DNA of 64,000 nucleotides from Pandoraea aquatica (lineage in GTDB: Bacteria; Pseudomonadota; Gammaproteobacteria; Burkholderiales; Burkholderiaceae): contig NZ_CABPSN010000010.1 in the NCBI RefSeq assembly GCF_902459565.1, positions 115,037-179,036 on the forward strand, read 5' to 3'. The translations under genes were made by a program, and so were the position numbers. Of this stretch, positions 36,277 to 44,907 are shown one piece after another. How positions within the stretch are numbered: the first letter of the stretch is position 1; each line of letters begins with the position of its first letter. A model generated the notes under the pieces. It did not search any database. It was not told where the DNA came from and saw nothing but the letters and a program-made list of their open reading frames with translations.

Positions 36277-36633
36277 ATGGCGAATCAGCAATACTCAGGC
36301 GGCTGTCATTGCGGCGATCTTCGCTTTACCGCGAATATTGATTTGTCCAAAACAATTACGTGCAATTGTTCCATCTGTAAAAAGCGCGGATTGATTCTCG
36401 CTTTCACGCCGATTGCAGAGTTTTCACAAACGGCTGGCGAAGGAAAGGCGCGCGAATATCTTTTCAATAAGCACGTCATTCGTCACCAGTTCTGTCCGAA
36501 TTGCGGCGTCGAAGCGTTTGCCTTCGGACAAATGCCGGACGGCGCCAAAATGGCCGCCGTGAATGTGCGCTGCATCGACGACATCGATCTCGATACCGTC
36601 CACCCGACGCCCTTCGATGGCGCGAGTCGGTGA
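36277..36633 (+). CDS. GFA-family (CENP-V/GFA fold) zinc protein
   Basis: A 118-residue protein of the glutathione-dependent formaldehyde-activating enzyme-like family. Zinc ligands are intact: GGCHCGDL (residues 9-16), CNCSIC (about 30-35) and HQFCPNCGVEAF (about 70-81). Most members have no shown activity; the founding enzyme binds S-hydroxymethylglutathione. Base composition is near 48% GC, clearly lower than its neighbours, and the low-GC zone continues for 230 bases after it. This suggests acquisition from elsewhere. AAGGAGA lies seven bases before the ATG. It does not appear to share a transcript with either chemoreceptor. Confidence 0.88.
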   Translation: MANQQYSGGCHCGDLRFTANIDLSKTITCNCSICKKRGLILAFTPIAEFSQTAGEGKAREYLFNKHVIRHQFCPNCGVEAFAFGQMPDGAKMAAVNVRCIDDIDLDTVHPTPFDGASR

Positions 36634-36863
36634 TTCGATAGATCATTAAATATATGGCAATGAATATTTAATAATATTTTGATGGAGATCGGTTTATTAA
36701 TCAAAGCAGACGAAATGAGAATGAAAAAACAGTTTCGATTTTCGTCATTCGCAATGCTTTGAAAGCCATCACGTGAGAATCAGGGGTTTATTGGCTCAAG
36801 TTTAATGAATGGTCGCCCGTTATCGCATGCGATTGTTATCGTTTTGTCGCATATGGAGCGGGC
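36634..36863. other. AT-rich intergenic region with a second FliA-type promoter
   Basis: 230 bases, strongly AT-rich in its first half (ATTAAATATATGG, AATATTTAATAATATTTTG). At 36796-36822 TCAAGTTT-N11-GCCCGTTA resembles the FliA consensus at the correct spacing, 41 bases before the chemoreceptor start. No gene is seen. Confidence 0.6.
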
Positions 36864-38459
36864 ATGAAGTTCTTGGGTAGTCTCAAAATCGGCACACGGC
36901 TGACCGTCGGGTTCGCCATCACGCTGATTCTCTTGTGTATCGTGGGCGGCATGGCTGTCTATCAGGCGTCGCGCATTTACGGGGGAACACGCGATCTGGC
37001 CGACAACTGGCTGCCCAGCGTGCAGACGCTCGGCACCGCGCAAGTGGCCGCCAACGCGGCGCGGCGCGCGACGCTCGCCACGCTTCTGACAACCGTCGAC
37101 ATCACGCGCAAGGACGAAGAGGCCAAACGTCTGGCGTCTATCGAGCTGATGAACAAGACGCTCGACAGCTATAACCAGATGGTGGCGTCGAGCGAAGACC
37201 GTCGTGCCTACGACGCAGTGAAGGCCGCCTGGGCCGACTATCTGGCCCTGGACAATCGTGTCGCCGCGCTGGAGCAGGGCGACGACGAGGCCAAGACGCA
37301 AGCCCGCACTATCGTCATGACGGAGGCCGTCAAGAGCTTCGCAACGCTCAGCGACCGGCTGGCCGAGCACGTCGCCGTGAACCGCGCGGGTGCCGTCGGT
37401 GCGACGGACGTCGCGGCCGCCAACTATCACGCCGCTTTCATCGCCACTGTTGTGCTGATTCTTCTTGCGCTGGCCGTGGCGACATTCACGGCATGGCTCA
37501 TCACACGCTCCATCACGGGACCGATCGGCCGCTGTGTGGAGATCGCACAGACGGTTGCGCGTGGTGATCTCAGCTCGCGCATTGACGTACAGGGTCAGGA
37601 CGAACTGGCACTCCTGCTCGGCTCGCTGGGGGACATGAACACCAAGCTCGCGCAGGTCGTGGGGCAGGTGCGCAACACGAGCGAAAGCATCGCGACCGGT
37701 TCGGCGCAGATCGCGGCCGGCAACACCGATCTGTCGTCGCGCACGGAGCAGCAAGCTGCGTCGCTGGAAGAAACGGCGGCGAGCATGGAAGAGCTGACGA
37801 CGACCGTCAAACAGAATGCCGACAACGCGGAGCAGGGCAATGTGCTGGCATCGAACGCCTCGCAAATCGCACAGCGCGGCGGGGAAGTCGTGCGTCAGGT
37901 CGTTGAGACGATGCGCGAAATTTCGGACGGCTCGGCGCGCGTTGGGGACATCACGAGCGTGATCGAAGGCATTGCGTTCCAGACCAACATCCTCGCGCTC
38001 AACGCGGCGGTCGAAGCGGCGCGCGCGGGCGAGCAGGGACGCGGATTCGCCGTGGTCGCCGGCGAAGTGCGTACGCTGGCGCAGCGCAGTGCGAACGCTG
38101 CGAAGGAAATCAAGGAGCTGATCGATGCGTCGACGCGTCAGGTGAGCGACGGCGCGAAGCTCGTCGCCGAAGCGGGCAACACGATGGACGAAGTGGTGCA
38201 CGCCGTCAAACGCGTGACCGATCTGATGGCGGAGATTGCTGCCGCGTCGACCGAGCAGCGCACGGGCATCGAGCAGGTGAATCAGGCTGTCATGCAGATG
38301 GATACCGTCACGCAGCAGAACGCTGCGCTGGTCGAGGAAGCCTCTGCGGCCGCTCAGTCGATGGCAGCGCAGTCGAGCGGCCTGCGCGAACTGGTGTCGA
38401 TCTTCCGTATCGACGGCGCGGCCAATCAGGGGCAGGCGGTGCAACGGATTTCCGCCTGA
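36864..38459 (+). CDS. Methyl-accepting chemotaxis protein with four-helix-bundle sensor
   Basis: A 531-residue chemoreceptor of the Tar/Tsr-like layout. TM1 lies at about 10-32, and a periplasmic four-helix bundle (4HB_MCP) at about 35-188. TM2 ([21 protein letters not shown]) is near 190-212, followed by HAMP (about 212-265). The signalling domain (about 270-510) shares the hairpin tip sequence with the dCache receptor 1 kb upstream. The ligand is unknown. It ends VQRISA without a methylation-enzyme tether. GGAGCGG precedes the ATG. A FliA-type promoter and the neighbouring receptor point to the motility regulon. Confidence 0.95.
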   Translation: MKFLGSLKIGTRLTVGFAITLILLCIVGGMAVYQASRIYGGTRDLADNWLPSVQTLGTAQVAANAARRATLATLLTTVDITRKDEEAKRLASIELMNKTLDSYNQMVASSEDRRAYDAVKAAWADYLALDNRVAALEQGDDEAKTQARTIVMTEAVKSFATLSDRLAEHVAVNRAGAVGATDVAAANYHAAFIATVVLILLALAVATFTAWLITRSITGPIGRCVEIAQTVARGDLSSRIDVQGQDELALLLGSLGDMNTKLAQVVGQVRNTSESIATGSAQIAAGNTDLSSRTEQQAASLEETAASMEELTTTVKQNADNAEQGNVLASNASQIAQRGGEVVRQVVETMREISDGSARVGDITSVIEGIAFQTNILALNAAVEAARAGEQGRGFAVVAGEVRTLAQRSANAAKEIKELIDASTRQVSDGAKLVAEAGNTMDEVVHAVKRVTDLMAEIAAASTEQRTGIEQVNQAVMQMDTVTQQNAALVEEASAAAQSMAAQSSGLRELVSIFRIDGAANQGQAVQRISA

Positions 38460-38509
38460 GTCTCAGCGTGTCCCGGTGTGTCGCAACCCAGGCGCACCCG
38501 CCACGTCGT

Positions 38510-38544
38510 AAAAAACGGCTCGCCCGCGCACGCCGGCGAGCCGT
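38510..38544 (-). terminator. Terminator of the CoA-transferase gene
   Basis: On the minus strand ACGGCTCGCC-loop-GGCGAGCCGT is followed by TTTTTT. It lies between the convergent chemoreceptor and CoA-transferase genes. Confidence 0.85.
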
Positions 38545-38695
38545 GAATGCCGGAACGCTCTCACCAGCGTCCGGCCCATGAGACCGCATGCGTCTCACGT
38601 TCTTCTCGGCACCGACACGTAAGGTCGATGCCGGCCAATCGGCATCCGTCCGCCCGCCCCCCGGCGATGGCGTCCGGCACCGATGTCCGCGAAAG

Positions 38696-40192
38696 TTATT
38701 TCCCCGTCAGCATCGACCCGCGATCGCGCAAGTTGACGTGCAGATCGAATGCGCGCTCAAGGGCGTGCGGCGTCTGCCCGCCATAGCGTTGGGCGTCGCG
38801 ATAGTAGTCGCGCAGCACTTCTCGGTAGCTCGGGTGCGCGCAATTGTCGATGACCAGATTCACGCGCTCGCGCGGGGCGAGGGTGCGCAGATCGGCCAGT
38901 CCCTGTTCCGTCACGATGATGTCCACGTCGTGCTCGTTGTGATCGACGTGCGGGACCATCGGGACGATGCTCGAAATCTTGCCGTCCTTGGCAATCGACT
39001 TCGTCGCGAAGATCGCCATGCGCGCGTTGCGGGCGAAATCGCCCGAGCCGCCGATGCCGTTCATCATGTGCGTACCGCCCACGTGCGTCGAATTGACGTT
39101 GCCGTAGATGTCCACTTCCAGCGCGGTATTGAGCGCGATCAGGCCCAGACGACGAATCACTTCCGGATGGTTGCTGACCTCTTGCGGACGCAGCACGAGC
39201 TTGTCGCGATAACGCTCCAGATGCTTGAACACGCGATCCTGCACCGCCTGCGAAACCGTGATCGACGAGCCCGAAGCGAACACCATCTTGCCCGAGTCCA
39301 TCAGATCGAACGTGGAGTCCTGAAGCACTTCCGAGTACATCGTCAGGTCTTCGAACGGCGATTCGATGAAGCCGCTGAGCACGGCGTTCGCGATGGTGCC
39401 GATGCCCGACTGAATGGCGGGCAACGTGCGCGGCAGGCGTCCACGCGAGACTTCGTGCTGGAAGAACTCGATGAGGTGGCCGGCGATGCGCTGCGTGTCG
39501 GCGTCCGGCGGCAGCGCGTTCGAGGCGCTGTCAGGCGTGTCGGTGATGACGATGGCCGCGATCTTCTCCGGCGCGATCTTGACGACGTTCGTGCCCACGC
39601 GGTCGCGCACGTCCACGATCGGCAGCGGCGCGCGATGCGGGCGCTGGCCCGGAATCCAGATGTCGTGCATGCCTTCGAAGGCGAGCGGCTGCGCGAGGTT
39701 GATCTCCACGATCACCTTTTCCGCGAGGATCGCGAAGCTCGCCGAATTGCCGACCGACGAACTCGGCACGAGGCCGCCGTCTTCCGTGATGGCGACCGCT
39801 TCGATCACCGCGACGTCCAGCTTGCCGAACTGACCGGTGCGCAGGAATTCGACCGTCTCGGAGAGATGCTGGTCGACGAACATCACCTCGCCGCGATTGA
39901 TCGCGCTGCGCAACGTCGTGTCGACCTGAAACGGCAGCCGCTTGGCGAGCACGCCGGCTTCCGTGAGGGTTTTGTCGGAGTCATGCCCCAGCGACGCCCC
40001 GGTGATCAGCGTGATCTTCATCGGGTTGGCTTTCGCTCGGCGGGCCAGCGCAATCGGCATGTCCTTGGCGTCGCCGGCGCGGGTGAACCCGCTCATACCG
40101 ACCACCATGCCGTCGCCCACGAGCTTGGCAGCATCGTCGGCAGTCATCACCCGGTCGCGCAGCGACGCCAGGCGAATGCGGTCTTCAAACAT
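38696..40192 (-). CDS. Acetyl-CoA hydrolase / succinyl-CoA:acetate CoA-transferase family
   Basis: A 498-residue cytoplasmic class I CoA-transferase (COG0427). It likely moves CoA between succinate, acetate or propionate. Markers are VVGMSGFTRAGDAKDMP (near 30-46), the catalytic Glu in MYSEVLQDS (near 290), GIGTIANAVLSG (near 263-274) and GGSGDFARNA (near 390). ATG 40192 has GAGGAG upstream. It is transcribed divergently from a LysR gene, with repeated TGTATTG-like sites between. Hydrolase against transferase activity cannot be separated by eye; the SEVLQD form favours succinate/acetate transfer. Confidence 0.9.
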   Translation of the reverse strand: MFEDRIRLASLRDRVMTADDAAKLVGDGMVVGMSGFTRAGDAKDMPIALARRAKANPMKITLITGASLGHDSDKTLTEAGVLAKRLPFQVDTTLRSAINRGEVMFVDQHLSETVEFLRTGQFGKLDVAVIEAVAITEDGGLVPSSSVGNSASFAILAEKVIVEINLAQPLAFEGMHDIWIPGQRPHRAPLPIVDVRDRVGTNVVKIAPEKIAAIVITDTPDSASNALPPDADTQRIAGHLIEFFQHEVSRGRLPRTLPAIQSGIGTIANAVLSGFIESPFEDLTMYSEVLQDSTFDLMDSGKMVFASGSSITVSQAVQDRVFKHLERYRDKLVLRPQEVSNHPEVIRRLGLIALNTALEVDIYGNVNSTHVGGTHMMNGIGGSGDFARNARMAIFATKSIAKDGKISSIVPMVPHVDHNEHDVDIIVTEQGLADLRTLAPRERVNLVIDNCAHPSYREVLRDYYRDAQRYGGQTPHALERAFDLHVNLRDRGSMLTGK

Positions 40193-40287
40193 CGTGAGGC
40201 TCCTCGTCTCTTCTCGTCTCTTATTCGAATCTCTTGGATTCGTGGCGCGCCCGCGATGGATATGCCGGTCTGCGCTTGACTCGAAGT

Positions 40288-40353
40288 GTATTGACCCATC
40301 GATCACATTTCCAATATATTGAACACAAAGTTTCCATACTTTTAATGTATTGG
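40288..40353. promoter_or_regulatory. Repeated operator-like sites between CoA-transferase and LysR genes
   Basis: TGTATTG (40288-40294), the perfect palindrome CAATATATTG (40312-40321) and TGTATTGG (40346-40353) fall in one AT-rich patch. CCAATA (40311) and TATTGG (40348) also form an outer inverted repeat. Such an array suits a LysR tetramer controlling both divergent genes. Confidence 0.6.
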
Positions 40354-40395
40354 CGATGCGAAGCCATACGGCATCGGGCTGACGGAGGAGCGGTC

Positions 40396-41334
40396 ATGGA
40401 ATTGCGGCATCTGCAATATTTCATTGCAGTCGCGGAGGAGCGTCATTTCACACGTGCGGCTGCGCGGGTGGGCATCCAGCAACCGCCGCTGAGCTTGCAG
40501 ATCAAGCAACTGGAAGCCGAGCTGGGCGGGCCGTTGTTCGTGCGGCTGCCGCGCGACGTGGTGCTGACGGAGTTGGGCGAGGCGTTCTTGCCGGAGGCGC
40601 GACAGATTCTCGAGCGCGTGGAGCGCACGCGGCGACGCATGCAGCAGATCTCACGGGGCGAAGCCGGGCACATTCGCATCGGTTTTGCCGGTGCGACGTA
40701 TTTCGAGCCACGGATTCCGGCGTGGATTCGCGACTTCCGTGCGCGCTATCCCGACGTGCAGTTGCATCCACAGCAGAGCAACACAGCCAGCCTGCTGACG
40801 GCGTTGGCCGACGACGCGGTCGACGCCGCGTTCGTGCGCACGCCGTTCGACGTGCCGCCGGGCATCGTCAGCGTGCCGGTCGTGGACGAGCCGATGGTGC
40901 TGGTGCTGCCGCTGGGGCATCCGATGTGTGCGCGTGAGCGGGTGCCGCTCGCCGCGCTCGCGCAGGACGAATTCATTCTGCTGCCGCGCAACATCAGTCC
41001 GGCGCTCTACGACCGCACGGTGGCCGCATGCGAAGCGGCAGGCTTCCGACCGAAGCTGGGACAGGAGGCACCACAAATCACGTCGATCGTGCCGATGGTC
41101 GCGGCCGGCTTCGGGGTGTCGCTGGTGCCTGCGTCGGTGAGCCAGATCCGTACGCCGGGCATGGGCTTCTGGCCTATCGATCCGGCGAGCGGTGAAGTGC
41201 CGCTAGCGCCCATCAGCCTCGCTTATCGCAAAGACCATGGCTCGGCGGCGCTCGATCGCTTCATTGCGATGATGCCGGTGGCAAATGCAGATGCAGAGGT
41301 GGGGACGCAGAGCGTTGCGGGCGACGCCGAATGA
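40396..41334 (+). CDS. LysR-family transcriptional regulator
   Basis: 312 residues, ATG 40396 with GGAGGAG upstream. The helix-turn-helix MELRHLQYFIAVAEERHFTR..RVGIQQPPLSLQIKQLE is of the BenM/CatM/CbbR-like group, with the PPLS turn typical of that branch. An effector domain follows (about 90-295). It is divergent from the CoA-transferase and probably regulates it in response to an organic or aromatic acid (inference). The coding end is one base short of the next, convergent gene. Confidence 0.92.
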   Translation: MELRHLQYFIAVAEERHFTRAAARVGIQQPPLSLQIKQLEAELGGPLFVRLPRDVVLTELGEAFLPEARQILERVERTRRRMQQISRGEAGHIRIGFAGATYFEPRIPAWIRDFRARYPDVQLHPQQSNTASLLTALADDAVDAAFVRTPFDVPPGIVSVPVVDEPMVLVLPLGHPMCARERVPLAALAQDEFILLPRNISPALYDRTVAACEAAGFRPKLGQEAPQITSIVPMVAAGFGVSLVPASVSQIRTPGMGFWPIDPASGEVPLAPISLAYRKDHGSAALDRFIAMMPVANADAEVGTQSVAGDAE

Positions 41335-41335
41335 C

Positions 41336-41653
41336 TCAGTGATAGCCGCGTTGGCGCGGGCTCGGCAGCGCGTCGTCGTCGGTGGATTCCCAGCCGTTCG
41401 CACGCAGTCGGCTGGTCAGCAGCGGATGAATCATTACGGCGTATAGCAGGCAGGTCGCGGGCAGCGACAGCGCCAGCAGCGATTCATTCCAGAGCAGGGC
41501 GGGGCCGATGGCGAGCGCCGTCCAGAGCAGCGCATGCCACGTAAAGCCGTACGCCAGCAGGTAGAGCGGGCCGAGAAAGAAGGCTGCGATGCAGGACAGA
41601 TACGAAATCTCGATGACGTCGCCGTTCGCGGGATGGCGAAATTTGAGTGTCAT
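41336..41653 (-). CDS. Small uncharacterised membrane protein
   Basis: 105 residues from ATG 41653. Starts MTLKFRHPANGDVIEI, then has three or so hydrophobic segments (LSCIAAFFLGPLYLLAYG; LLWTALAIGPALLW; LALSLPATCLLYAVMI) and a charged tail. No catalytic motif. I do not recognise the family with confidence; it resembles short DUF2628-like inner-membrane proteins. Convergent with the LysR gene, with a single base between stop codons. Confidence 0.7.
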   Translation of the reverse strand: MTLKFRHPANGDVIEISYLSCIAAFFLGPLYLLAYGFTWHALLWTALAIGPALLWNESLLALSLPATCLLYAVMIHPLLTSRLRANGWESTDDDALPSPRQRGYH

Positions 41654-41863
41654 GGCGAGTTCGTGGTCGGTAGGAAGAAGTCGCCAAGTTACTCTCGCGT
41701 CGACCCAAATTCGTCCCACTCATGCGGCGAGCGGCGAGCTGGCGTCGCGACCTGATGCAGCGGCGTCCGGCGGCGCGTTGCATGGCCATCCGATGCGTCC
41801 GCCCGGCGGTAGGCTACACTGCTGGCACGCCCTGCAACGGGGCACCACCGTGGACGCCTCTCC

Positions 41864-43459
41864 ATGCAAATGCTCAGAAGGTTGACCCGCTGGTTGCCGG
41901 TGCTTATCGGCGCAATGGCGGGCATGCTGGTCATGCTGCTGATTGGACAGATCGCGCAGACGCGCATCGACGATTTTCGCCTGCGCGCCTATGTGCAGGA
42001 CATCATGGGCTTTATGAGCGACGCGTCGGTGTCGAGCCGCAATGCATTGCACGACGCGATGTACAGCGGGGCGGTGCCCTGTAACGACGCGGACATTCTG
42101 GCGCTGCGCCGTGTTGCCATGCGCAGTCCCTATTTCCACGACATCGCCCGGGTTCACGATTCACAACTGCTGTGCTCGGCCGTCGCGGGACGCTTCGACC
42201 CCGCGCCGACACTGCCGCCCGCCGACCATGAAACGCGCAACGGCGTAAAGCTCTGGCATACGCTCACGGGCATCGTCACGCCGGGCGTGCAGGTCAATGC
42301 GATGGGCATGGGCGACGTGGTCGTCTTCAGCCCGCCGGTATTGCCCGAGCGGCTGGCGACGCCGGGGCCGGGCTTCGCGTCGGTGGCGTCGACGAGCGAT
42401 ATGCGGTTCGTCTTCTGGCGGGCCGGACTTGCGCAGGACCAACAGCGTATTACGCTGGGCCAGACGTCGCGCTGGCTCGACATCGGACCGCTGCGCCAGT
42501 TCTCGCGGTGCTCGAACAGTGTGGATGTCTGCGCGTCGGCGGTCTATACGTCATCTCGTATCGTGACTAACCCGTGGGGACTGCTGCTGGCGCTGGCGAT
42601 CGGTGCGGTGGCCGGCGGGGCGATGGGGCAGTCGTGGCGTCTGCGCCAGCGTTATCGCACGTCTATCGACTGGGTGACGCAGCAGGCCGCCGAGTCGGGG
42701 GGGATTCACCTCGTCTATCAGCCGCTGGTCAGGCTGCGCGACGGGAAGATGATTGGCGTGGAAGCGCTCGCGCGGCTGAACGACAGTGCGGGCAATCCGA
42801 TCTCGCCGGATATGTTCATTCCGATTGCCGAACGGCGCGGCGTGATCGGTCTGATCACGCGTCAGGTCGCGCGTCAGGCACTGATCGAAATGCATGGGCG
42901 GGCGTTGGCCGACCCCGAATTCCACATCAGCATCAATCTCGCGGCCGTCGATGTCGTCGACAGCACCTTCCACACGTTTTTGAACCATACGGCCGCGTCG
43001 CTGCGGGTGCCGCGCGCACAGATTGCGCTGGAGGTGACCGAACGCTCGACCGACAACATGACGCGTCTTCGCGAAGCGCTCGACCGGCTGCGTGTCGACG
43101 GCTATCAGATTCACATCGACGATTTCGGCACCGGGTTTTCGAATCTGGCGTACTTGTCGACGCTCAATGTCGACGCGCTGAAGATCGATCGCATGTTCAC
43201 GCAGGCCATCGGGACGGATACGGTGAGCAGCGCCATCGTCGACCAGATCTGCAAGATGGCTGAGCTGCTGAGCGTCGAGGTCATCGTGGAAGGATTGGAA
43301 AGGCAAGCGCAGGCGGACTACATGCTGGCGATTTGCCCCGATGCAATCGGGCAGGGATGGTTGTTCGGCAAGGCGGTGCCGGCGGACGAACTTGAGGATT
43401 CCGGTCCGCGTATCAGGCAAATTACCGAGAATAACGACAACGATTCGGGACTAAAGTGA
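41864..43459 (+). CDS. CSS-motif EAL-domain cyclic-di-GMP phosphodiesterase
   Basis: A 531-residue inner-membrane enzyme. TM1 lies at about 13-33 and a periplasmic CSS-type sensor at about 40-235, with cysteines in VPCNDAD and LLCSAV. TM2 (LLLALAIGAVAGGAMG) is near 238-255. The EAL domain covers about 275-520. Catalytic motifs look intact: GVEALARL, INLAAVD, EVTER, IDDFGTGFSN, LKIDRMF and VIVEGLE. It should hydrolyse c-di-GMP. In E. coli CSS-EAL proteins, periplasmic thiol redox state controls activity and proteolysis. Monocistronic, with a strong terminator. The ATG at 41864 or 41870 could start it. Confidence 0.95.
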   Translation: MQMLRRLTRWLPVLIGAMAGMLVMLLIGQIAQTRIDDFRLRAYVQDIMGFMSDASVSSRNALHDAMYSGAVPCNDADILALRRVAMRSPYFHDIARVHDSQLLCSAVAGRFDPAPTLPPADHETRNGVKLWHTLTGIVTPGVQVNAMGMGDVVVFSPPVLPERLATPGPGFASVASTSDMRFVFWRAGLAQDQQRITLGQTSRWLDIGPLRQFSRCSNSVDVCASAVYTSSRIVTNPWGLLLALAIGAVAGGAMGQSWRLRQRYRTSIDWVTQQAAESGGIHLVYQPLVRLRDGKMIGVEALARLNDSAGNPISPDMFIPIAERRGVIGLITRQVARQALIEMHGRALADPEFHISINLAAVDVVDSTFHTFLNHTAASLRVPRAQIALEVTERSTDNMTRLREALDRLRVDGYQIHIDDFGTGFSNLAYLSTLNVDALKIDRMFTQAIGTDTVSSAIVDQICKMAELLSVEVIVEGLERQAQADYMLAICPDAIGQGWLFGKAVPADELEDSGPRIRQITENNDNDSGLK

Positions 43460-43502
43460 AATCACCGTGGTCCTGATGTGCCCCCGACCTCCACGGACTG
43501 TC

Positions 43503-43535
43503 CGGCTCGCCGCTCTGGCGAGCCGCTTTTTTTTT
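43503..43535 (+). terminator. Strong terminator after the EAL gene
   Basis: CGGCTCGCC (43503-43511) pairs with GGCGAGCCG (43517-43525), followed by a nine-base T-run. Confidence 0.93.
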
Positions 43536-43636
43536 CGAACGTCGGTCGGAATTGATGAACATGTTACGATTCCTCAAAAAACAGCATCGGCTGGCAGGCC
43601 GGCAGACCTTTAGCTGTCGCTTGAGAGAGGGGACAT

Positions 43637-43939
43637 ATGACAGACTCGTTCAAATTCCAGTGGCACTACGTCAGCAATACGGCGCCAGGACGTCCGTTCG
43701 AACTGATGGGTGCGATCACACCGCGTGCCGACAAACGCTTTGACGGCGCGGTCGATGCTTATTGCGAAGGCGATTACATCGGCCGTTGCGAGTTTTCGAG
43801 TATCGACGCGGATTGCGCGTCCGATGCGGCCGCACAGATTCGAAAACGTATCGAATGCCGCATCGAGGATCGCGTCGCGAGAGAGAACGAGGCGTCGCAA
43901 AGTGCGACGCCCAATACCGCGCCGAATACGGTGCATTAA
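43637..43939 (+). CDS. Hypothetical protein
   Basis: A 100-residue soluble protein without a recognised family. It begins MTDSFKFQWHYVSNTAPGRP, has three Cys (about 43, 51 and 60) and a charged helical segment (IRKRIECRIEDRVARENEA), and ends in a Ser/Thr/Pro tail. GAGAGAGGGG lies just upstream of the ATG, and base composition is normal for the window, so it is likely a real gene. It is alone between the EAL terminator and the lipoprotein gene. Confidence 0.65.
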   Translation: MTDSFKFQWHYVSNTAPGRPFELMGAITPRADKRFDGAVDAYCEGDYIGRCEFSSIDADCASDAAAQIRKRIECRIEDRVARENEASQSATPNTAPNTVH

Positions 43940-43970
43940 GCGCAAGGTTCTGCGCGACGACCGCTGCGAT

Positions 43971-43992
43971 ACGCAAGCCGCTCGGCTTGCGT
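43971..43992. repeat. 10-bp palindromic hairpin between convergent genes
   Basis: ACGCAAGCCG-CT-CGGCTTGCGT, perfect. No T-run. It lies between the convergent hypothetical and lipoprotein genes and may contribute to transcription arrest. Confidence 0.55.
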
Positions 43993-44071
43993 CATCCCTA
44001 CATCACTCGCCGATGACGCGCGGCCTCTGCGCGCATCGACTGCTCGCGTTGCCTGAGCGGCCCACGGCCGT

Positions 44072-44725
44072 TCAGCGCCAGCGATGACAGCAGCGGCCAC
44101 CCCAGCCGCCCCAACCGCGTCCCCATGAAAACGAGAGCGATACATTGCTGAGCCACGGCGATGGCGCATATGCAGGGTAGGCCGGGTAGACCGGCGTGTA
44201 CGCGGGATAGGCCGCATACACGGGATAGGCAGGGTAGGCGGCGTACGGCACAAAGCCCGGATCGGGCGAATACGACGAATAGGCGGAATACGTCGAGTAA
44301 CCGACGTTGCCCTGCGGCGGTTGCGACGTCTGCGGCGGCACGTAGTCGGGCGGCACCGGTGAACCGTTCGGATAGGCCGGATACGTTGCGGGACGCGCCG
44401 GTTGCACCGGTGGCCGATAGTCCGGCGGAACGGGGGAGCCGTTGCCGGGGACATAGTCGGGCGGGACAGGCGAACCCTTCGGATACGTGGGTGTCGGCGT
44501 AGGTGCGGGACGCACCGGCGTCGATGCAACGGTCGGCGTTGGCACAGGTGCTGTCGCGACATCGCCGTTGAGGACGGTGCCCGGCGCTGCGCGCATGGCT
44601 TGCGGTGCCGTCGGTGTTGGGGAGAGCGTCAGCGCGCCGCCCGGGTACTGCACGACGTAACAGCCGGCAAGCGAGCCGGCAAGCGGCACAACACAAAGCA
44701 GGGTGGCGAGCGGAGCGAGTTTCAT
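44072..44725 (-). CDS. Proline/tyrosine-rich repeat lipoprotein, unknown function
   Basis: 217 residues. The N-terminus has a lipoprotein signal with lipobox LAGC (Cys near 22), so it is predicted to be membrane-anchored. The middle has Pro/Thr-rich linkers and three copies of a GSPVPPDY motif (near 84, 95 and 119). The C-terminal third is a low-complexity Tyr-Ala-Pro series (PAYPVYAAYPAY style) followed by SFSWGRGWGGWGGR. It may be an extracytoplasmic adhesin-like or cell-envelope spacer. I do not recognise the family. It is monocistronic. Confidence 0.78.
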   Translation of the reverse strand: MKLAPLATLLCVVPLAGSLAGCYVVQYPGGALTLSPTPTAPQAMRAAPGTVLNGDVATAPVPTPTVASTPVRPAPTPTPTYPKGSPVPPDYVPGNGSPVPPDYRPPVQPARPATYPAYPNGSPVPPDYVPPQTSQPPQGNVGYSTYSAYSSYSPDPGFVPYAAYPAYPVYAAYPAYTPVYPAYPAYAPSPWLSNVSLSFSWGRGWGGWGGRCCHRWR

Positions 44726-44847
44726 GGCGTCGAGTGTAGCGCAGGAAAGTGCGTCGGCTACGTCGCCGCCTGTCCGTGTGCATTACGTTCCGTTAGCGCC
44801 CCTGCGCTCTGACGCGACGCGCCCAAGACGTTACGAATACGACAGGC

Positions 44848-44907
44848 AAAAAAAACGGCCAGCGCGTTGCTGGCCGTGAAATCCACCAGGAGGAGGTGGA
44901 GGAGACA
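44848..44907 (-). ncRNA. Candidate small RNA with anti-Shine-Dalgarno tracts
   Basis: A perfect minus-strand terminator, ACGGCCAGC-loop-GCTGGCCGT plus eight T (44848-44877), has no gene upstream of it on that strand. A possible -10 TATAGT (44919-44914) would start a transcript of about 60 bases near 44907. Its 5' part reads TCTCCTCCACCTCCTCC, with a small CCACC/GGTGG hairpin holding CCUCC in the loop. Such C/U-rich loops can pair with ribosome-binding sites. The -35 is not clear, so the promoter is the weakest part. Confidence 0.5.

Noticed and set aside
34207..38459. Possible recent duplication of the two chemoreceptors
   Set aside because: Only the universally conserved signalling hairpin is similar; the sensor domains are of different families.
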